The notes under the pieces were generated by a model. The model was not told the DNA's origin and did not search any database. It was given only the letters and a program-made list of their open reading frames with translations. Both the position numbers and the translations under genes were made by a program. Below are positions 33,245-46,022 of a DNA stretch of 64,000 nucleotides, one piece after another (the stretch's first letter is position 1; every line of letters starts with the position of its first letter). The stretch covers positions 2,056,979-2,120,978 of the forward strand of contig MNCI01015499.1 in the NCBI GenBank assembly GCA_015680685.1. The letters are read 5' to 3'. The DNA comes from Gnetum montanum. Taxonomy: Eukaryota; Streptophyta; Gnetopsida; Gnetales; Gnetaceae.

Positions 33245-34142
33245 TGATGAGCATCAAAGTATTGCATCGATGGACCCTTGTTGATGCAGCTCTGTTTACA
33301 TGGTGTTGCCTTGTCAATGGGGTCATGTCGACATAGCTTTTGCTACATCTATGGGGCCTTGTTGATGTAGCCCAACAATAAAAATTATAAATACAAGCTC
33401 ATAGCCATGTTTATGGGAGTCAAGTCATAGTAGTAGCTAATCTCTTGTAGTTTTTCCATTCGAAAGCTAGAATATTTTCCAGATTGCTCAGAGGAGGACT
33501 CGTTTAGTGTACAAATATTTATTCGAGCACTATTGTACCTAAGCACAATAGTGTGTGTGAAAATAAAGATGAGCTTCTTGACAAACCTTGTAGCATTATG
33601 GATAGATTAAATGTTTTATTCATGCATTTAATGTTTTTAATTATTTATTCAATGTTCCTCAATAATTAAGCTAATTAAATAATTAAGTGGGATAAGCTAA
33701 ATAGCAATTAAGTAAAAACATAAGTATGACCACTTCGAGCATGCATATGAAATTTGGTAATCCCAGTAGTGCTTAATGCTTGGTAACCCAGCAATGTTAT
33801 ATGTGTTCAAGATGTGTACAGTATGTTAGGGCTAGTTAAATAATAGTTAGCTAATTAGATTAAAGTAGGCATTAAATTACTTTATTCTTTATTGTGCTTA
33901 TTTTAAGCACCAAAATCATAAAATATAAAATGATAAAAATCATATGCCTCAATTAAACTTAACCATACCTTCGTACATCATAAGTGTAATTGGGAAGACA
34001 ATGAATGACTATTAGGTTAAGGTTCACTTCCTAGAAGACTAGTGTACCAGAAGACATAGAGTCCATGAAATTCAACTAGATCACGCATGAACACTTTGTG
34101 ATTCGTATGGTTGAGTGTAGGGCTAGCTTTCACCGCTCATCA
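33245..34142 (+). repeat. 5' LTR of V (898 bp)
   Basis: TATA box at 33386-33393, preceded by repeated TTGATG(C/T)AGC, TCGATGGACC and TCGACATAGC motifs shared with the X LTR. Polyadenylation-type AATAAAGATGAG near 33562. Ends CACCGCTCATCA. Confidence 0.88.
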
Positions 34143-34163
34143 GTTGTGTCATTGCCAAGGACT
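34143..34163 (+). promoter_or_regulatory. Primer binding site of V (decayed tRNA-Asp type)
   Basis: GTTGTGTCATTGCCAAGGACT follows the LTR; it keeps most positions of the site seen in U and X. Confidence 0.65.
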
Positions 34164-34295
34164 TTTTTTGTTTGAAATGTGTGCTAATTAGGAGTAGTGA
34201 GCATCATTAACAACGTTGGACAAACCCTAAGGTCAACATCATTTTCACACATAATATAAACACATAAGCACATTGATATTTTATTTGTTTGCAAA

Positions 34296-36120
34296 ATTTC
34301 TTCTTCTCTTAGGCATGATGATGCTAAATTGCTAGTCCCTCAAGAATGCAAGGTGGTATATATTTAGCCAGGTGAGTATGTGCCTGATTTCACCTTCATC
34401 CTACATCAGGATGAACAACTACAACGACATGATATGAAAGGCAACATTATAATGCCTCTTGATCAATCTATGCCCATGATGTTGCTTTAAACTCTTAAGA
34501 AGCTTGACATTCAACACCTTGAATAGGAGTATGTTGTGCATGATTATGACTACCAGGACTACCGTCCTAGTAAAACACAACACTAGAGAGATCAACATTA
34601 GCAGAAACATCATGAATTTGTGAAAGGAAAATGGTTTACCAATCTCTTGTTCTTGCTAAACCAAGATGAGAATGAGGACCCTCTCTCTGGGGGCTCTGAA
34701 CATGAAAATTCTCCACCCCTCATTAGTTGTGATGAGGATGTGGCCCTGAATTTATGGTTCACTATCAAAAATGTAGGTTTAGGTAAAGATGGCAGTCAAG
34801 GCAAGGGCCCGAAAAAGCATCAAGATGATAAGAAACTTGATGACCATGGCTATGACCACCAAAGTGGAGTTGGCAAATACCATGTTGGTGGTAGTCCACC
34901 TCCCTCTTCATCCTCTTCATCTACATCTTCTTCTTCTTCATCTTCTGGTTCTGAAAAACATCGTAGAAGGAAAAATCATGATGGAGGTGAGCACTAGGAC
35001 AATAATGATGATTGCCAACTCCACAATAATTGAAGGGGTAACAGACGACATTATCAATGACAACAAAATAAAGATGATGATGAACCTTTGCTAGCAACTC
35101 AAAGCATGATTAATATTGCAAAGGTAGTTAAGTTGCCAACTAGGCATGTGAGAGATAGTTGGATCAAGTGCTTAGACATGAACAATTTCCCAAGATTTGA
35201 GGGAGGATATAACTCTGATCTACAAAACCATCTACAAGCCTTTCACGATGCTTATGCCTTATAAAACATAGAGAATGACTAGCAAAAATTGAAGTTATTC
35301 CTTAGGAAACTCATAAAAGAGGTAGAAGTTTGGTAATAGTCCTTGCAACCAGAATCCATTCTAGATGGAGTACCATGCTAGAACTATTTAATGACAAATA
35401 TCAGACATACGCTAGAGTGTCTCATTTGAGAAGGAAAATCCAAGGCTAGAAAGAGGGAACACATGAAGCCTTGGATGCCACCATGAATAGATATTATTCT
35501 CTCTTACACTGATGCCCTAGCAAATTATTCTTAGAGGGAACAACTTTGCCACATCATAGATGGGCTTGGAGCAGAAACGAGAAGAACCCTTGGGGTTTAT
35601 GCCCAAGGGAGACTATCCAAACTAAGAGCTCATTAGATACAAAGGCTTATTGAGCAAGTAGCAAAAGAAGAAGGTGAGTTGTGAAAAAGCAAAAGTGCAA
35701 AAGAATATAATAGGGATCCTTCCATAAGGAAAAGGGAGGTTTGATTCTATGATGAGGAGTCATCACTTGATGAGGTGGTGCATAGGAAAACCTTGCTCAT
35801 CCAAAAATCTATTTTTGATATTTTGAAAAAGGTTGATAAATTATGGAACTCTTTGGATGAAAAATTCCAAACTTCTATGAAGATTGCTAAAGAATACAAA
35901 TAGTAGAATAGTGATTGCAGTCATAGGAGGTGGAAAGAAGCTGAATGCGGTTATTAAAGAGGTAAGGGGAAGATTGTTGCAGTAGAAGAAGTTGTGGAGA
36001 TAAACTCTGATGATGTCATTGAATGTGACATTTGTTAATATGATCATCCTAAGGGATGTTGCCTTATGGTGTCACACTTACAAGAGTTTGGGGTGTATGC
36101 GCTGAATCCTCAACTAGCAC
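34296..36120 (+). pseudogene. Element V gag
   Basis: The expected start ATG TCT TCT is now ATT TCT TCT at 34296. The N-terminal block follows (PQECKVVYI, EYVPDFTFILHQDEQL, KKLDIQHLE). The open piece 34620-34997 contains a Ser run (GGSPPPSSSSSSTSSSSSSS) ending in basic residues. The capsid-like part lies near 35190-35430, and the zinc knuckle CDIC-YDHPKGCC at 36024-36062 has a TAA in place of Gln. Several stops sit where relatives have CAG or CAA. Confidence 0.82.
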
Positions 36121-36739
36121 AAAGGCAAGCATCCAGATGATTACCTTATCCTTAAGGCAATCTAAGATAGTTCCACTAGCAACAATAAGCTTACTATCCA
36201 AGTGGAGCTTCACCACAACTGTATGAGCAATACTACTAGTGGCACAAATCATAGTTATAGGGAATGCCATTGTCAAGATAATAGTACCCTTATAGGCAAC
36301 CAGATCGATATGGGTGCTATGTTTAGCAACCTGTTTCTTCACGAAGCTCTACCAACCATGCCTCATTCCAACATTACTATTATCCTTTAGAGTACCATCA
36401 AACTCATTTACCATCTACTAGAGGGAAGCCCTCAGACCCATACCACCTTTTGCATCTATCTACATATATCCCTTTACCCTTAACCCAATTACCTTTTGCT
36501 CCGTCCAGGCAGGGTGAAATTGTCCCATAACCATAGCAACAAAATGCTATGAGGGTTGTAAATTTACAACTAGCCTTCCAGCCAAGTGGTTTGGATAATC
36601 GATGTAGGAAATGACCATTTTTCTATCCAATAGTCCTCCCAAACCCTCATAACCTAATGTGGCTAGTCGCCTTGTATCTCTAGCACCTTTATCCTCTGCA
36701 TCAAACACATTCAAGGATCCTTCAAATCAAACACCACCT

Positions 36740-37560
36740 CATATTTGCACTATGATGTTAACTCATGTTGTCTCTGATTGGATCAGGGTTGATAACCTTC
36801 CCATGAAGAGATCTGACTTAGGAAGTCCTCTTATTTACTTACAGCTCATTGGACATGAGCCATGTAAGGCTTTTCTTAGTTCTAGTTCTAATGTCAATCT
36901 CATCTCCCATGACATGTATAAGGCCTGGAACCTATCACCTCTCAAGAAGAGCAATATTTGCTTGGAACTGGTAGACTAGTTAATCACTATCCCTTTGGGA
37001 TTAGTGTAGGACATTATGAATATAGTTTGTAGGTGGTCCTATCCTACTAATCTTTTGGTGATCAAGGTTGAAAATTGCAAAGGTGACTTCCCCATCATTA
37101 TGGAACATGCATGGTTAAGCACTGGTGATGCATGAATGGACATTAGGAGCCTCTCCTTGGAAATCTCCAAGGAGAATGAATTTGGACAAATCAAGAAGAA
37201 GTGAGTTCCATGCATCATGTATAGTAATAACAGGTGCAATTGTGTGAAAAAAATATGGTTCATTAATAGTACATTTATTAAAGCATGCAATTAGTGTGTG
37301 CATGAAATCGATATCCAAAGGTGCCTGTATGCAACATCCACAGAATAGGAGAGCACCTAGTGGCTGAAAACTAACTTTGATTGTAGCACACTATGCATGG
37401 AACCGACCGAGAGCCCAAGATGTAGTTATGTTGAGGGCATGGATGAACTTGAGCAAGTTCATCACCAACTCTTTAATGATGAAGTTGATGATACTTGTTA
37501 GGGAGAGTTGGAAATCTCTAATAATCTCAAGCTAGAGCCCCTAGAGTTAAAAACTCTACT
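36740..37560 (+). pseudogene. Element V aspartic protease region
   Basis: Open frame 36659-36979 includes MLTHVVSDWIRVDNLPMKRS, SPLIYLQLIGHEPCKAFLSS and SSNVNLISHDMYKAWNLSPL. The active-site Asp of LLDSG is Ser here, so it is dead. Then DFPIIMEHAWLSTGDA, and the Cys tail CNxCVHEIDIQRC. It continues into the linker LEISNNLKLEPLELKTLLVG that leads to RT. Confidence 0.8.
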
Positions 37561-38560
37561 AGTCGGCATGGAGTATGCATTTCTAAAAAATGGCAAGCCA
37601 GTTATAATTAATGAAAATCTTGCTCTCGAACAAAAAGACAAGCTATTAGAGGTGGTTAACAAATGGCCAATAGTATTTGCTTAGTTATATCCTGAATTGA
37701 CTAGAATTGATCCAAGGATATGCTAGCATTGTATCTACATTGACTAGACCATGAAGCCAAGAAGGTAGTCTTAGAGGTGATTCAACCCCAAGTTAAAGTA
37801 GATTATCAAAGGGGAAATAGAACAACTCCTCAAGGGAAGGTTCATCTATCCCATTATGGATAGTGAGTGGGTTAGCCCACTTGTAATTGTGCCAAAAAAA
37901 GGTGGTAAGTGGTAGGTTTGCATTGATTTTAGGCTATTGAATATGGTAACATTTAAAGATCATTTCCCATTGTCATTTGTAGACTAAGTATTGGATACTA
38001 TATCTAGGCATTGCTATTATAGCTTCTTGAATGATTATGGTGGCTATAACAAAAATCTAGATTGTGCTAGAAGATTAGGCCAAAACAACATTCATGAGTC
38101 CTTGGGGACCTTTGCATATTACAAGATGCCATTTGGTTTATGCAATGCCCTTGCAACATTTCAATGCCAGGTCCTTAGTATTTTTCAATAGGAGATTAGT
38201 AGTAGGGTAGAAGTCTTTATGGATGGCTTCTCTACCAATGGGGCTACATTTGAGTAAGCTTATGATCACCTTGAGCAAGTACTAAAAAGATGTGTTGAAA
38301 TAAACCTTAGCCATAATTGGTAGAAAAGCCATTTAATGGTCCAAGAAGGCATAGTACTGGGGCATAGAATTACTTAGGTAGGGATTGATGTAGACCCTGG
38401 AAAGATAAGGGTCATCCAAGCAATCACAAGCCAACTAGAGATAGTCAAAGACGTTTGATCATTCCATGGACACACTAGCTACTATTGGTGGTTTATAAAG
38501 AATTTCTCTAAGGTCACAAACCCATTGGTCAAGCTTACAAAGAAAGATGATCCATTCCAA
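37561..38560 (+). pseudogene. Element V reverse transcriptase
   Basis: Motifs in order: MEYAFLKNGKPVIINENLAL, PELTRIDPRIC, GEIEQLLKGRFIYPIMDSEW, SPLVIVPKKGGKW, VCIDFRLLN, FKDHFPLSFVD, VLDTISRHCYYSFLNDYGGY, GTFAYYKMPFGLCNALATFQ. The catalytic box is FMDGF at about 38214-38228, with Gly for the second Asp. Many stops stand at expected Gln codons (VD-stop-VLDTIS, GHRIT-stop-VGID). Confidence 0.85.
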
Positions 38561-39060
38561 TAGATAAAGGAAAAACTCATTGCATACTTTCCAATAGATA
38601 AAGGAAAAACTCATAGAAACTCCAATTCTACGGGTACTAGATTGATTTAGACCATTTCATATAATGACTGATGCATTTTATTATGCCTTGGGATCCATGC
38701 TTACACAGTTGGATGACAATAACAATTGATATTATATTCACTGTGCAAGCCAAAGCATTGTGGGTGCATAGTTGAATTACACCACAATTGAGAAAGAGCT
38801 AATAGCAGTGGTGTATGCTCTTAAAAAGTTCAAGCACTATGTGCTTGGCTATAAGGTGTTTGTGCACAAAGATCACCATGTCATCTGCTTCCTAATAAAC
38901 AAGACAACAGTGAGCCCTCGTATCATATGGTGGCTCATGATTTTGTAGGAATTCAATCTCACAATGGTAGATGAAAAAGGAATTGAGAATGTGGTTGTTG
39001 ACCATCTCTCTTGGTTAGGATGGGATACCAAAGAGGAGGAGAACCTACTCTCTAATTAGT
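38560..39060 (+). pseudogene. Element V RNase H domain
   Basis: Fragments in alternating frames match the X copy: LTKKDDPFQ, the KKFKHYVLGYKVFVHKDHHV-type strand near 38826-38880, and EFNLTMVDEKGIENVVVDHL near 38950-39010. A 26-bp local duplication (38555 and 38589) breaks the start of the domain. Confidence 0.75.
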
Positions 39061-39069
39061 TTCTAGAAG

Positions 39070-40380
39070 AACTTCTCTTTATAGGAGTAATAAATGACCA
39101 AGTGCTTATTGAATCAAAAAGGTATGATGACATCCTCACTTACCTTCTCACTCAGGAGATGCCATAAGATCTGGACTATAGGAAGAAATAATACCTTCTT
39201 CATCGAGCTAAGTACTTCATGGAAATCAATAGATAACTTTACAAGGTGTGTGCTGATAGCCTGGCTCATTTGTTTGTCCTTGATGTGGACCAATTACATG
39301 TTCTCAAAAATGCTGATGAAGGCCCTTGTAGAGGCCACTATGTAGGGAGACACATGAACATAGAAATCCTGATGGTAGGATACTATTGGCCTACAATCTT
39401 TAGGGATGCCCACTAGTTTGTTTGATCCTGTGAACATTGTCAACGAGATGGTGGGATGACCACTCAAATGGTGGTTCCTCAATAGTGGATTCAACCACTA
39501 GAGCTCTTTAACATATGAGGCAAATACTTCATGGGTTATATCACATCCATGTCTAATGAAAAGGCATACATCATCATAGTAGTTGACTATTGCACTAAAT
39601 GGGTAGAAGCAGTAGTCATCATTGACTGTACATCATCCACTACTACTTGATTTGTACAAAAACATATTATAAATAGGTTTGGTATGCTTCATGCACTAAT
39701 GTTTGATAATGGAACCCATTTTGTAGGTGCCACCTTTTGGAAGATGATGCAATGCTTAGGGGTTGAACATGAATTAACAACACCCTATCACCCCCAAGCC
39801 AATGGTTAAGCAGAAGTCACCAATAGGGAGATCAAAAAGATCCTAATAAGGAATATAAGCAAATATAGGAAAGATTGAAGCACAAAAATTAACAATGCCC
39901 TCTGGGCCTACCACTCAACATGAAAACTCCCTATAGGTTACTCTCCCTATGAGTTCGTGTACAGAAAATTTCCAATACTTCTAGTCCAATTTGAACTCCA
40001 TACACTTTCAACAGCTTGTAACTTGGGCCTTGACTTGAGCCTAGCATAAAAAGAAAGATTGATTAACCTAAATGTGCTAGATGAAAATTGATTAATGGCC
40101 CTATCTTTGAATGAAGTTCACAAGGTATATAATAAGAAGCATCATGACCTTAGAATATAGAAAGTAAAATTTCAACCTAGAGATAAGGTTCTCTACTAGA
40201 ACCCCACACATGTACCCTAGAAAACATGGTTTCAAATGTTGTGGAAGGGACCTTTTATAATTGACAAAACCTTTCCTTTAGGGGCCATGTTAATATAAAA
40301 ACCTAAAAGCCTAAACAAAAATGAGTTGGTCAACATCCAACAAGTGAAACCTTTCCTTGAGCCAAAGCAAGCTAATGTAA
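39070..40380 (+). pseudogene. Element V integrase
   Basis: Zinc-domain remnants at 39310-39440 (GPCRGHYVGRH-type, CEHCQRDG), then the core near 39500-39860: VDYCTKWVEAVVIIDC, LMFDNGTHFVGATFWKMMQC (second Asp) and YHPQANG-stop-AEVTNREI, where TAA replaces the Gln before the catalytic Glu. The C-terminal part with WFQMLWKGPFIIDKTFPLGA-type sequence lies at 40230-40290. The last 260 bases are copied again after an N at 40526. Confidence 0.8.
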
Positions 40381-40934
40381 TGAATACCTCAACAGATGGA
40401 CAACCATGCTCAATGTTTTAGATCTTCTATTTTCAACTCAGTCATGGGGGAGATGGCTATCCATCCTAATCATATATGTGGCTCCTTAGTTTTTCTATTT
40501 TTTGTTTTACACATTTTTGTCTTTGNTCACAAGGTATATAATAAGAAGCATCATGACCTTAGAATATAGAAAGTAAAATTTCAACCTAGAGATAAGGTTC
40601 TCTACTAGAACCCCACACATGTACCCTAGAAAACATGGTTTCAAATGTTGTGGAAGGGACCTTTTATAATTGACAAAACCTTTCCTTTAGGGGCCATGTT
40701 AATATAAAAACCTAAAAGCCTAAACAAAAATGAGTTGGTCAACATCCAACAAGTGAAACCTTTCCTTGAGCCAAAGCAAGCTAATGTAATGAATACCTCA
40801 ACAGATGGACAACCATGCTCAATGTTTTAGATCTTCTATTTTCAACTCAGTCATGGGGGAGATGGCTATCCATCCTAATCATATATGTGGCTCCTTAGTT
40901 TTTCTATTTTTTGTTTTACACATTTTTGTCTTTG
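40118..40934. other. Unmerged assembly join: 408-bp direct duplication around one N
   Basis: Bases 40118-40525 equal 40527-40934 as far as I can compare, with N at 40526. The copy contains the end of the integrase and the polypurine-like motif twice (40439-40456 and 40848-40865). Confidence 0.8.
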
Positions 40935-42960
40935 CAATTTGTTTCTTTCACACCTTTTTGATTTTTGAACTTTTTTCTATTTTAGACCATTTTTTGTTTT
41001 ACATCATAGTTAATACATTTAAAATTTTCTTGAATATTTTACACTTTCTCATATATTTTAATTTATTTTTAGTGTGAGATTTTCTAATTTTTTGCTAATA
41101 AATATGCTTTGTGCCAACATGACATAGTGGTGCTATAGCTGTTACTAATGGTAGTTTGTGCTTAATCATTTGTTTACTAATGTTTGGTTTCTATTTCTAA
41201 ATTTTTGTACTGATGGCTAAGTCATGGTTTCTTTTTCATGGAATAGGTAGTGATTCCACAACATCCACCCATTCACAAACTCTATGGTTTTTCTTCTTTT
41301 GGAAATTTGAGGTCCCTTTTATTAAATAAAATTTTAATCAATTTGTGACCTTAGTAGTTTTTAGAATTGGGAAGGATTTAAAGGTTAGGGTGTGACTTCA
41401 AGGGGACTTAATACTCTTTGTACTCTTCTACTTGCTTAGGTCCATGAGTGTTTTCATAGACTTCTTACCATTTCATGTCAACCAATAACAGGAAGTTAAA
41501 TAAAGTCTTTGCATGGTATGGTTCCCATCCAAAAAGGGAAAAAAAAAACAAAAAAAATGATGGAAATTCAAAGAACACCCCTTAGACAAATAAACAGGCT
41601 ACAAGAACTAGTTATGGGACTAGAAAGACATGTTACCCATGCTTGAAGGTCTCCTCTAACTAAGGCCCTCTCTCACTTCTTACTTCTCTTTATGGAATGG
41701 TGGTTGTTTTGTGAGAACACTCTTGTGTCTTGAGGAGGTGGATTAGTCTTGGAGTGATGATGCGAAGTAACTAAAAGAGGATGGTTTTAGTTTGGATTAA
41801 GGATGGATCTTCTTAGGTTATTTTAAACACAACTCCACAAGGGACTTCTTATGACCTTAATATGGAATTCCATTCTACCTTCTCCATCATCCATCTATGC
41901 TAATTATAACTCACATCACTGCCGTTGTCCATGTCTTTGATTTGGTGTCTTGGTCTAACGTAGTTGAATTCTTTAGTAGAATCTTTTGGGTTTTGGTCCT
42001 TAACTTCCATCAACCATTAATCACCTATGGGATTCACGAACTCCTTAGGTTGAGGTTATGTAAGGGCAAAAAAGACATGTGCCTACTATGGGGAGGACCC
42101 ACTTACATCTCTCTTGGTTGGGTTCGTTAAGCACCTTATCCTTAGGCATTCTTACAATTAGAATCTTTTGTACATACATCTTCTACATAAAACCATGTGC
42201 TCATTTACATGTTTTATTTAATAAACACATTCTCCATCAAAGTTTTGAATTTTTGAGCTTTCAATGATCCTCTTCAATGATTTCATCATATTCTTGGCTT
42301 TTTTGGGACTCCATGGATCTAGAATTCATTGAAAAATTCCTTGTATTTTGTAAGACATTGAAATTTGAAATTTTTTCCTTTGAGCTCCATATATGGGACC
42401 CCTCAACAGAGCAGACATGTATACAAGGCCCTATATATGTGGCCCCATCAATGTAGTGGAAAAATAGTATATATATGTGTAACCTGACTTCGAAATTTTC
42501 ACATTTTCTCACAACCGCTAAGGAAGTTTTTCAAATTTTCAAAGCTCAGAACCTTCTAGAGCCAATAACTTCCTAAGTGTTTATCCAAATCACTTTTTTC
42601 TTTGACCTTATAGCTATTGGAGGTAAGCTCTTAGTTGTGGAGGCCAGAAATATGCCATTTTTAACAAAAATGTTTTTGCCATTTTTTCTAACTCCCACAA
42701 AGCTTTAACTTAAAAATCAACATTTAAATACTAAATTATAGAGTTAACTCTTCCAACAAGATCTGGTGACACTTATAATGAAAATTAATTAATAGAATAA
42801 TAATAAATATCAATTTTCCATGGTCCAACCTTAGCCAAGTGCAACTAATTGATGAGATAAGGTACTCAAAATATTCAAAGTTACACATTATATCTACTAA
42901 TCCATGGATGTGTTGTGAATGTAGCTGACATTAAAAGCGAAGCAAGCATAGGAAGGAGGA
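40935..42960 (+). other. V post-integrase non-coding region
   Basis: AT-rich sequence without a recognisable gene. The first 1.2 kb aligns with 13686-14990 of Y (minus strand). The remainder, 42140-42960, has no match I can see in the window. Short open frames at 41897-42267 show no known motif. Confidence 0.65.
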
Positions 42961-43329
42961 CTATTTCAACCAAGGAGAAACATCCTAAAATGGGAAGGGG
43001 CTAAGAATAGACCCAAGAAGAACCACTTGCAACCCATACCATGGGTCCTCTTAGGGAAGGGGCTAAGGTGGAATCTATTCACAGATTCTGAAACCAGTAG
43101 TAGCAATAGCACATTTCCATTAGGATGAGGCACCAGCTTAGTAAGAAAATCTTGAGGTGACCTTGACAGAAGCATGCCTGAATTGAAGTAGATTGAGTGA
43201 GGTCCAAAAAATAGTGCTTGAGGAGTTAAACTTTGGCCCTTTCTTGGAGCAAGCACCAAAAGAAGTGCAAGGCCAATTGAAGACCTCTTCCATGTGGCCA
43301 ATCATCACTTCCACTAGGGAGTGGTACAT

Positions 43330-43891
43330 GGGAGAGAAATTTTTATTCTAGAACAATAGATAGGCCAGTTCAATGGAAAAAATTAAGGATATCTTAATGT
43401 CCTACTTGGTGTAGGCCATTGCTCAAGTGATTGGGTTGCCAAAAATAGGGATGAATCTCACTAAGGTTCCAATGTAGGTAGAACCTAGCATCAAGAAAGA
43501 ATGGATTCAATGGTGCTATGATGTCAACTGCAAGAAGTTTGGTGCACTCACACTAGTAGAAAGGATCCACTACAAGATTGCAATCTTTCACCTAAATTCC
43601 ATAGTGAGACCAAGTAAAATCACCATCTTTTCTACCCATGAATGCATTGTTTTGAGTGGGAGATTCCCTGTCAAGCTTCTACAGTTAATCTATCTCAAGA
43701 TGGAGAAGCAATTTAAAGAAAATGAACATGGAAGAAAGGCACTCCCCTTTCCATGCCTCGTCAGAAAACTTTGTCAGAGGGAAGGAATAGTCCATTATAC
43801 AAACAATACTGTTAGGCATGCTCTGACCATAAATTGGGTAGAAATGATGAAAAATAAGATGCCTACAATAATCACTCAAGAAGAGGAGTAG
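43330..43891 (+). pseudogene. Element V env-like / plant transposon protein-like frame
   Basis: An open frame from 43478 to 43891 reads EPSIKKEWIQWCYDVNCKKF, then VERIHYKIAIFHLNSIV, FPVKLLQLIYLKMEKQFKEN and KALPFPCLVRKLCQREGI. The last piece resembles the LPFPSLIT.LC...G motif of the putative plant transposon protein family (Pfam Transposase_32) that I associate with the third frame of Athila-like elements. Function is unknown; the position after integrase is that of an env-like gene. Similar text continues upstream to about 42960 with stops. Confidence 0.5.
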
Positions 43892-44039
43892 TAACCACCA
43901 CCTCTACTTTCCACTCAAAAAATTGTACTGGACATCACTACAATAGCCCAATGGTTACATGGATACTGAGAATGGCTCTTGAGAAAATAAGAGTAATAAG
44001 CAGGCATGAGTGGTGGGGGCCCATCTATGTATTGACCAA

Positions 44040-45790
44040 CAATGAGTCACCTAAATGAGGTGGCCTGAACAATTAGCTTGATGGGTGGAGGTGGATTTAT
44101 TTTCTCAGTCCAAAGAATGTAGTTGTCTACGAAGTTAAATCCTAGTGCTAGAGAGGTCATGGTATCTCTCATAGAATAGTAGCCACTCTTAGAAATTTTT
44201 GGGAATACTGTAACCTTCTTAGTAAACTTGGAGGAAGTCAAGGGGGCAACAGTTCTAATGATGCAACACCAAGGGAAAGAGACAATAGCAGAGGTGGTTT
44301 TTGACAGAATAGCTAAAATCCTTAATGGACTTACTAGCTTTGTACTAGACATCATTGCACTCAAAGATGTGTAGAAGTCTATAGGGACCACAAGAAATAG
44401 AATAAATCTAGCACAACATGAAGAACTACTGAACCAATTGGTGGAAATTAGGCAACTACTTTCAAATATCTTTGATCTTTCAGGTGATATTACTACAACC
44501 CACCTAGTCAAAGTTGCTAGATGCAAGGGGCAAAAACATCATCTTGGAGGAGCAACCCAAAATAGCTAAAGAGCTAAATCAACACTTGACTACTAAAGTT
44601 GCTGAATTAAGAGCCCAAATTTCTGACCCTACATTTCTTAACTCAGCATTGACAGAGATGAAGCTCTTGAACAACTTCACACTAAACTGAAAGGGGTTGA
44701 GGGTATGGAGATGGTGGTGTTCTACCAATCCTTGGCAGAGGTTACACAACACCAAATTTAGAGGGCCTTGGATCAAACCCACTAGAAGAATGTGCAATTG
44801 ATCATATAAAACCATCACTTGTGAAATGTTGATGAGCATAAACAATAGTTGATCAACTTTATCCATCAACAACAGGAGCAATTAGCTAGAGTGAACACAA
44901 AGCTAAGGAGATTAATAGCTAAAAATAGAAATCTCTCTATCGAGGAGGTCCATGTCCTTTGCCAAAAGACTACAATCGAGGTAGTTACCTAAAAATTAGA
45001 GGCTCTTAATTTTGAGAGAGTCAAAGATCATTATAGATAATATGTTAGTCTACAAAAAGAAGTTAATGACAAGCACATCTAGCTAGCGAAGGCAAAAGTA
45101 AATGAAATCCTTGAGCAACTCTAGCAAGGAAGAGAATTGTGATAGCCTATCATTGATGGGATACATGTCTATAATAAAGAAAAAATTCCCATGAAGAAGT
45201 TGCAGATTGAGAAGATGATGGAATACATGGAGTTGGCCAATCTTCAATATGCAAATCTAGCTATGTTGACTACCGGATGACCATAGTCAGAACTAGAGAA
45301 GTAAGTGGCCAACTCATACTTGTTGTACGAGGCTAAGTTCAAGCATCATAAGGACACCAAACAAAAGCTTGTGGTGGCAAACACTGAACTCGAAGTTCTA
45401 AAGGGAAAATACATTGATTAAAGATTTGCCATTGAGAACTTCGCTAGAAGGATGAATGACTACTAGAAGTTGTAGAACGTAGTCAGGGTGTTTGATGTTA
45501 AACACAAATAATTTGTTGCCTAGTTTGTCAATGCTAAGGAGCTATTCCTAGTAATGCCCTATCTGTGGGATATCCCCATTCTAGCCCACATTGGTGATGT
45601 CATGTGGACTATGAATGATCCTTGAAGTCAGGAGGAGAAGATGAAGGCATTACTGAATGCCTTTCACCTTCCACCAAAGGTTGTAGTTGTAGTAGGATAG
45701 CCATAGCCACCTTAGCCACCACACATGCCTAAAGCTAACGAAGATCCTTCAGAACCTCTCGAGCCTCCATTGCCTGGGACTATTTAATCT
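44040..45790 (+). pseudogene. Element V coiled-coil continuation of the env-like region
   Basis: Broken frames give charged helical stretches: INLAQHEELLNQLVEIRQLL, then NQHLTTKVAELRAQISD, RVNTKLRRLIAKNRNLSIEE, KKLQIEKMMEYMELANLQYA, YEAKFKHHKDTKQKLVVANT and a Pro-rich end PHMPKANEDPSEPLEPPLP before TAA/TAG. Together they suggest one long coiled-coil protein downstream of the env-like domain. I do not recognise a family. Confidence 0.45.
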
Positions 45791-46010
45791 TCTCAACTAT
45801 CTTCATGTCATCAGAGGACATGATGTCCAATTTTCAATAGTCCTGTCATGGTGTTCAATTTTATGTCATGAACACCATAATTTTTGTAATGTGTTGATTT
45901 GTACACTCAGGCACTCAGTTATGTTATGTTAGTTTGTTATGTCAAGAGTCAATAAATAATCCCATACCTTTCCAATTTTGTAAAGGAACTCAAGGGTGAG
46001 CTTTCATTCA

Positions 46011-46022
46011 GTTATGGGGGTA
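46011..46022 (+). promoter_or_regulatory. Polypurine tract of V
   Basis: GTTATGGGGGTA lies directly before the 3' LTR start TGATGAGC. The same motif with one change (CATGGTGGTA) precedes the Y 3' LTR. Confidence 0.7.

Noticed and set aside
42966-43329. Minus-strand open frames of 111 and 63 codons
   Set aside because: They are antisense to the upstream part of the env-like region and show no known domain.
44047-44526. 159-codon minus-strand open frame
   Set aside because: It is antisense to the coiled-coil region of V and has no independent motif.
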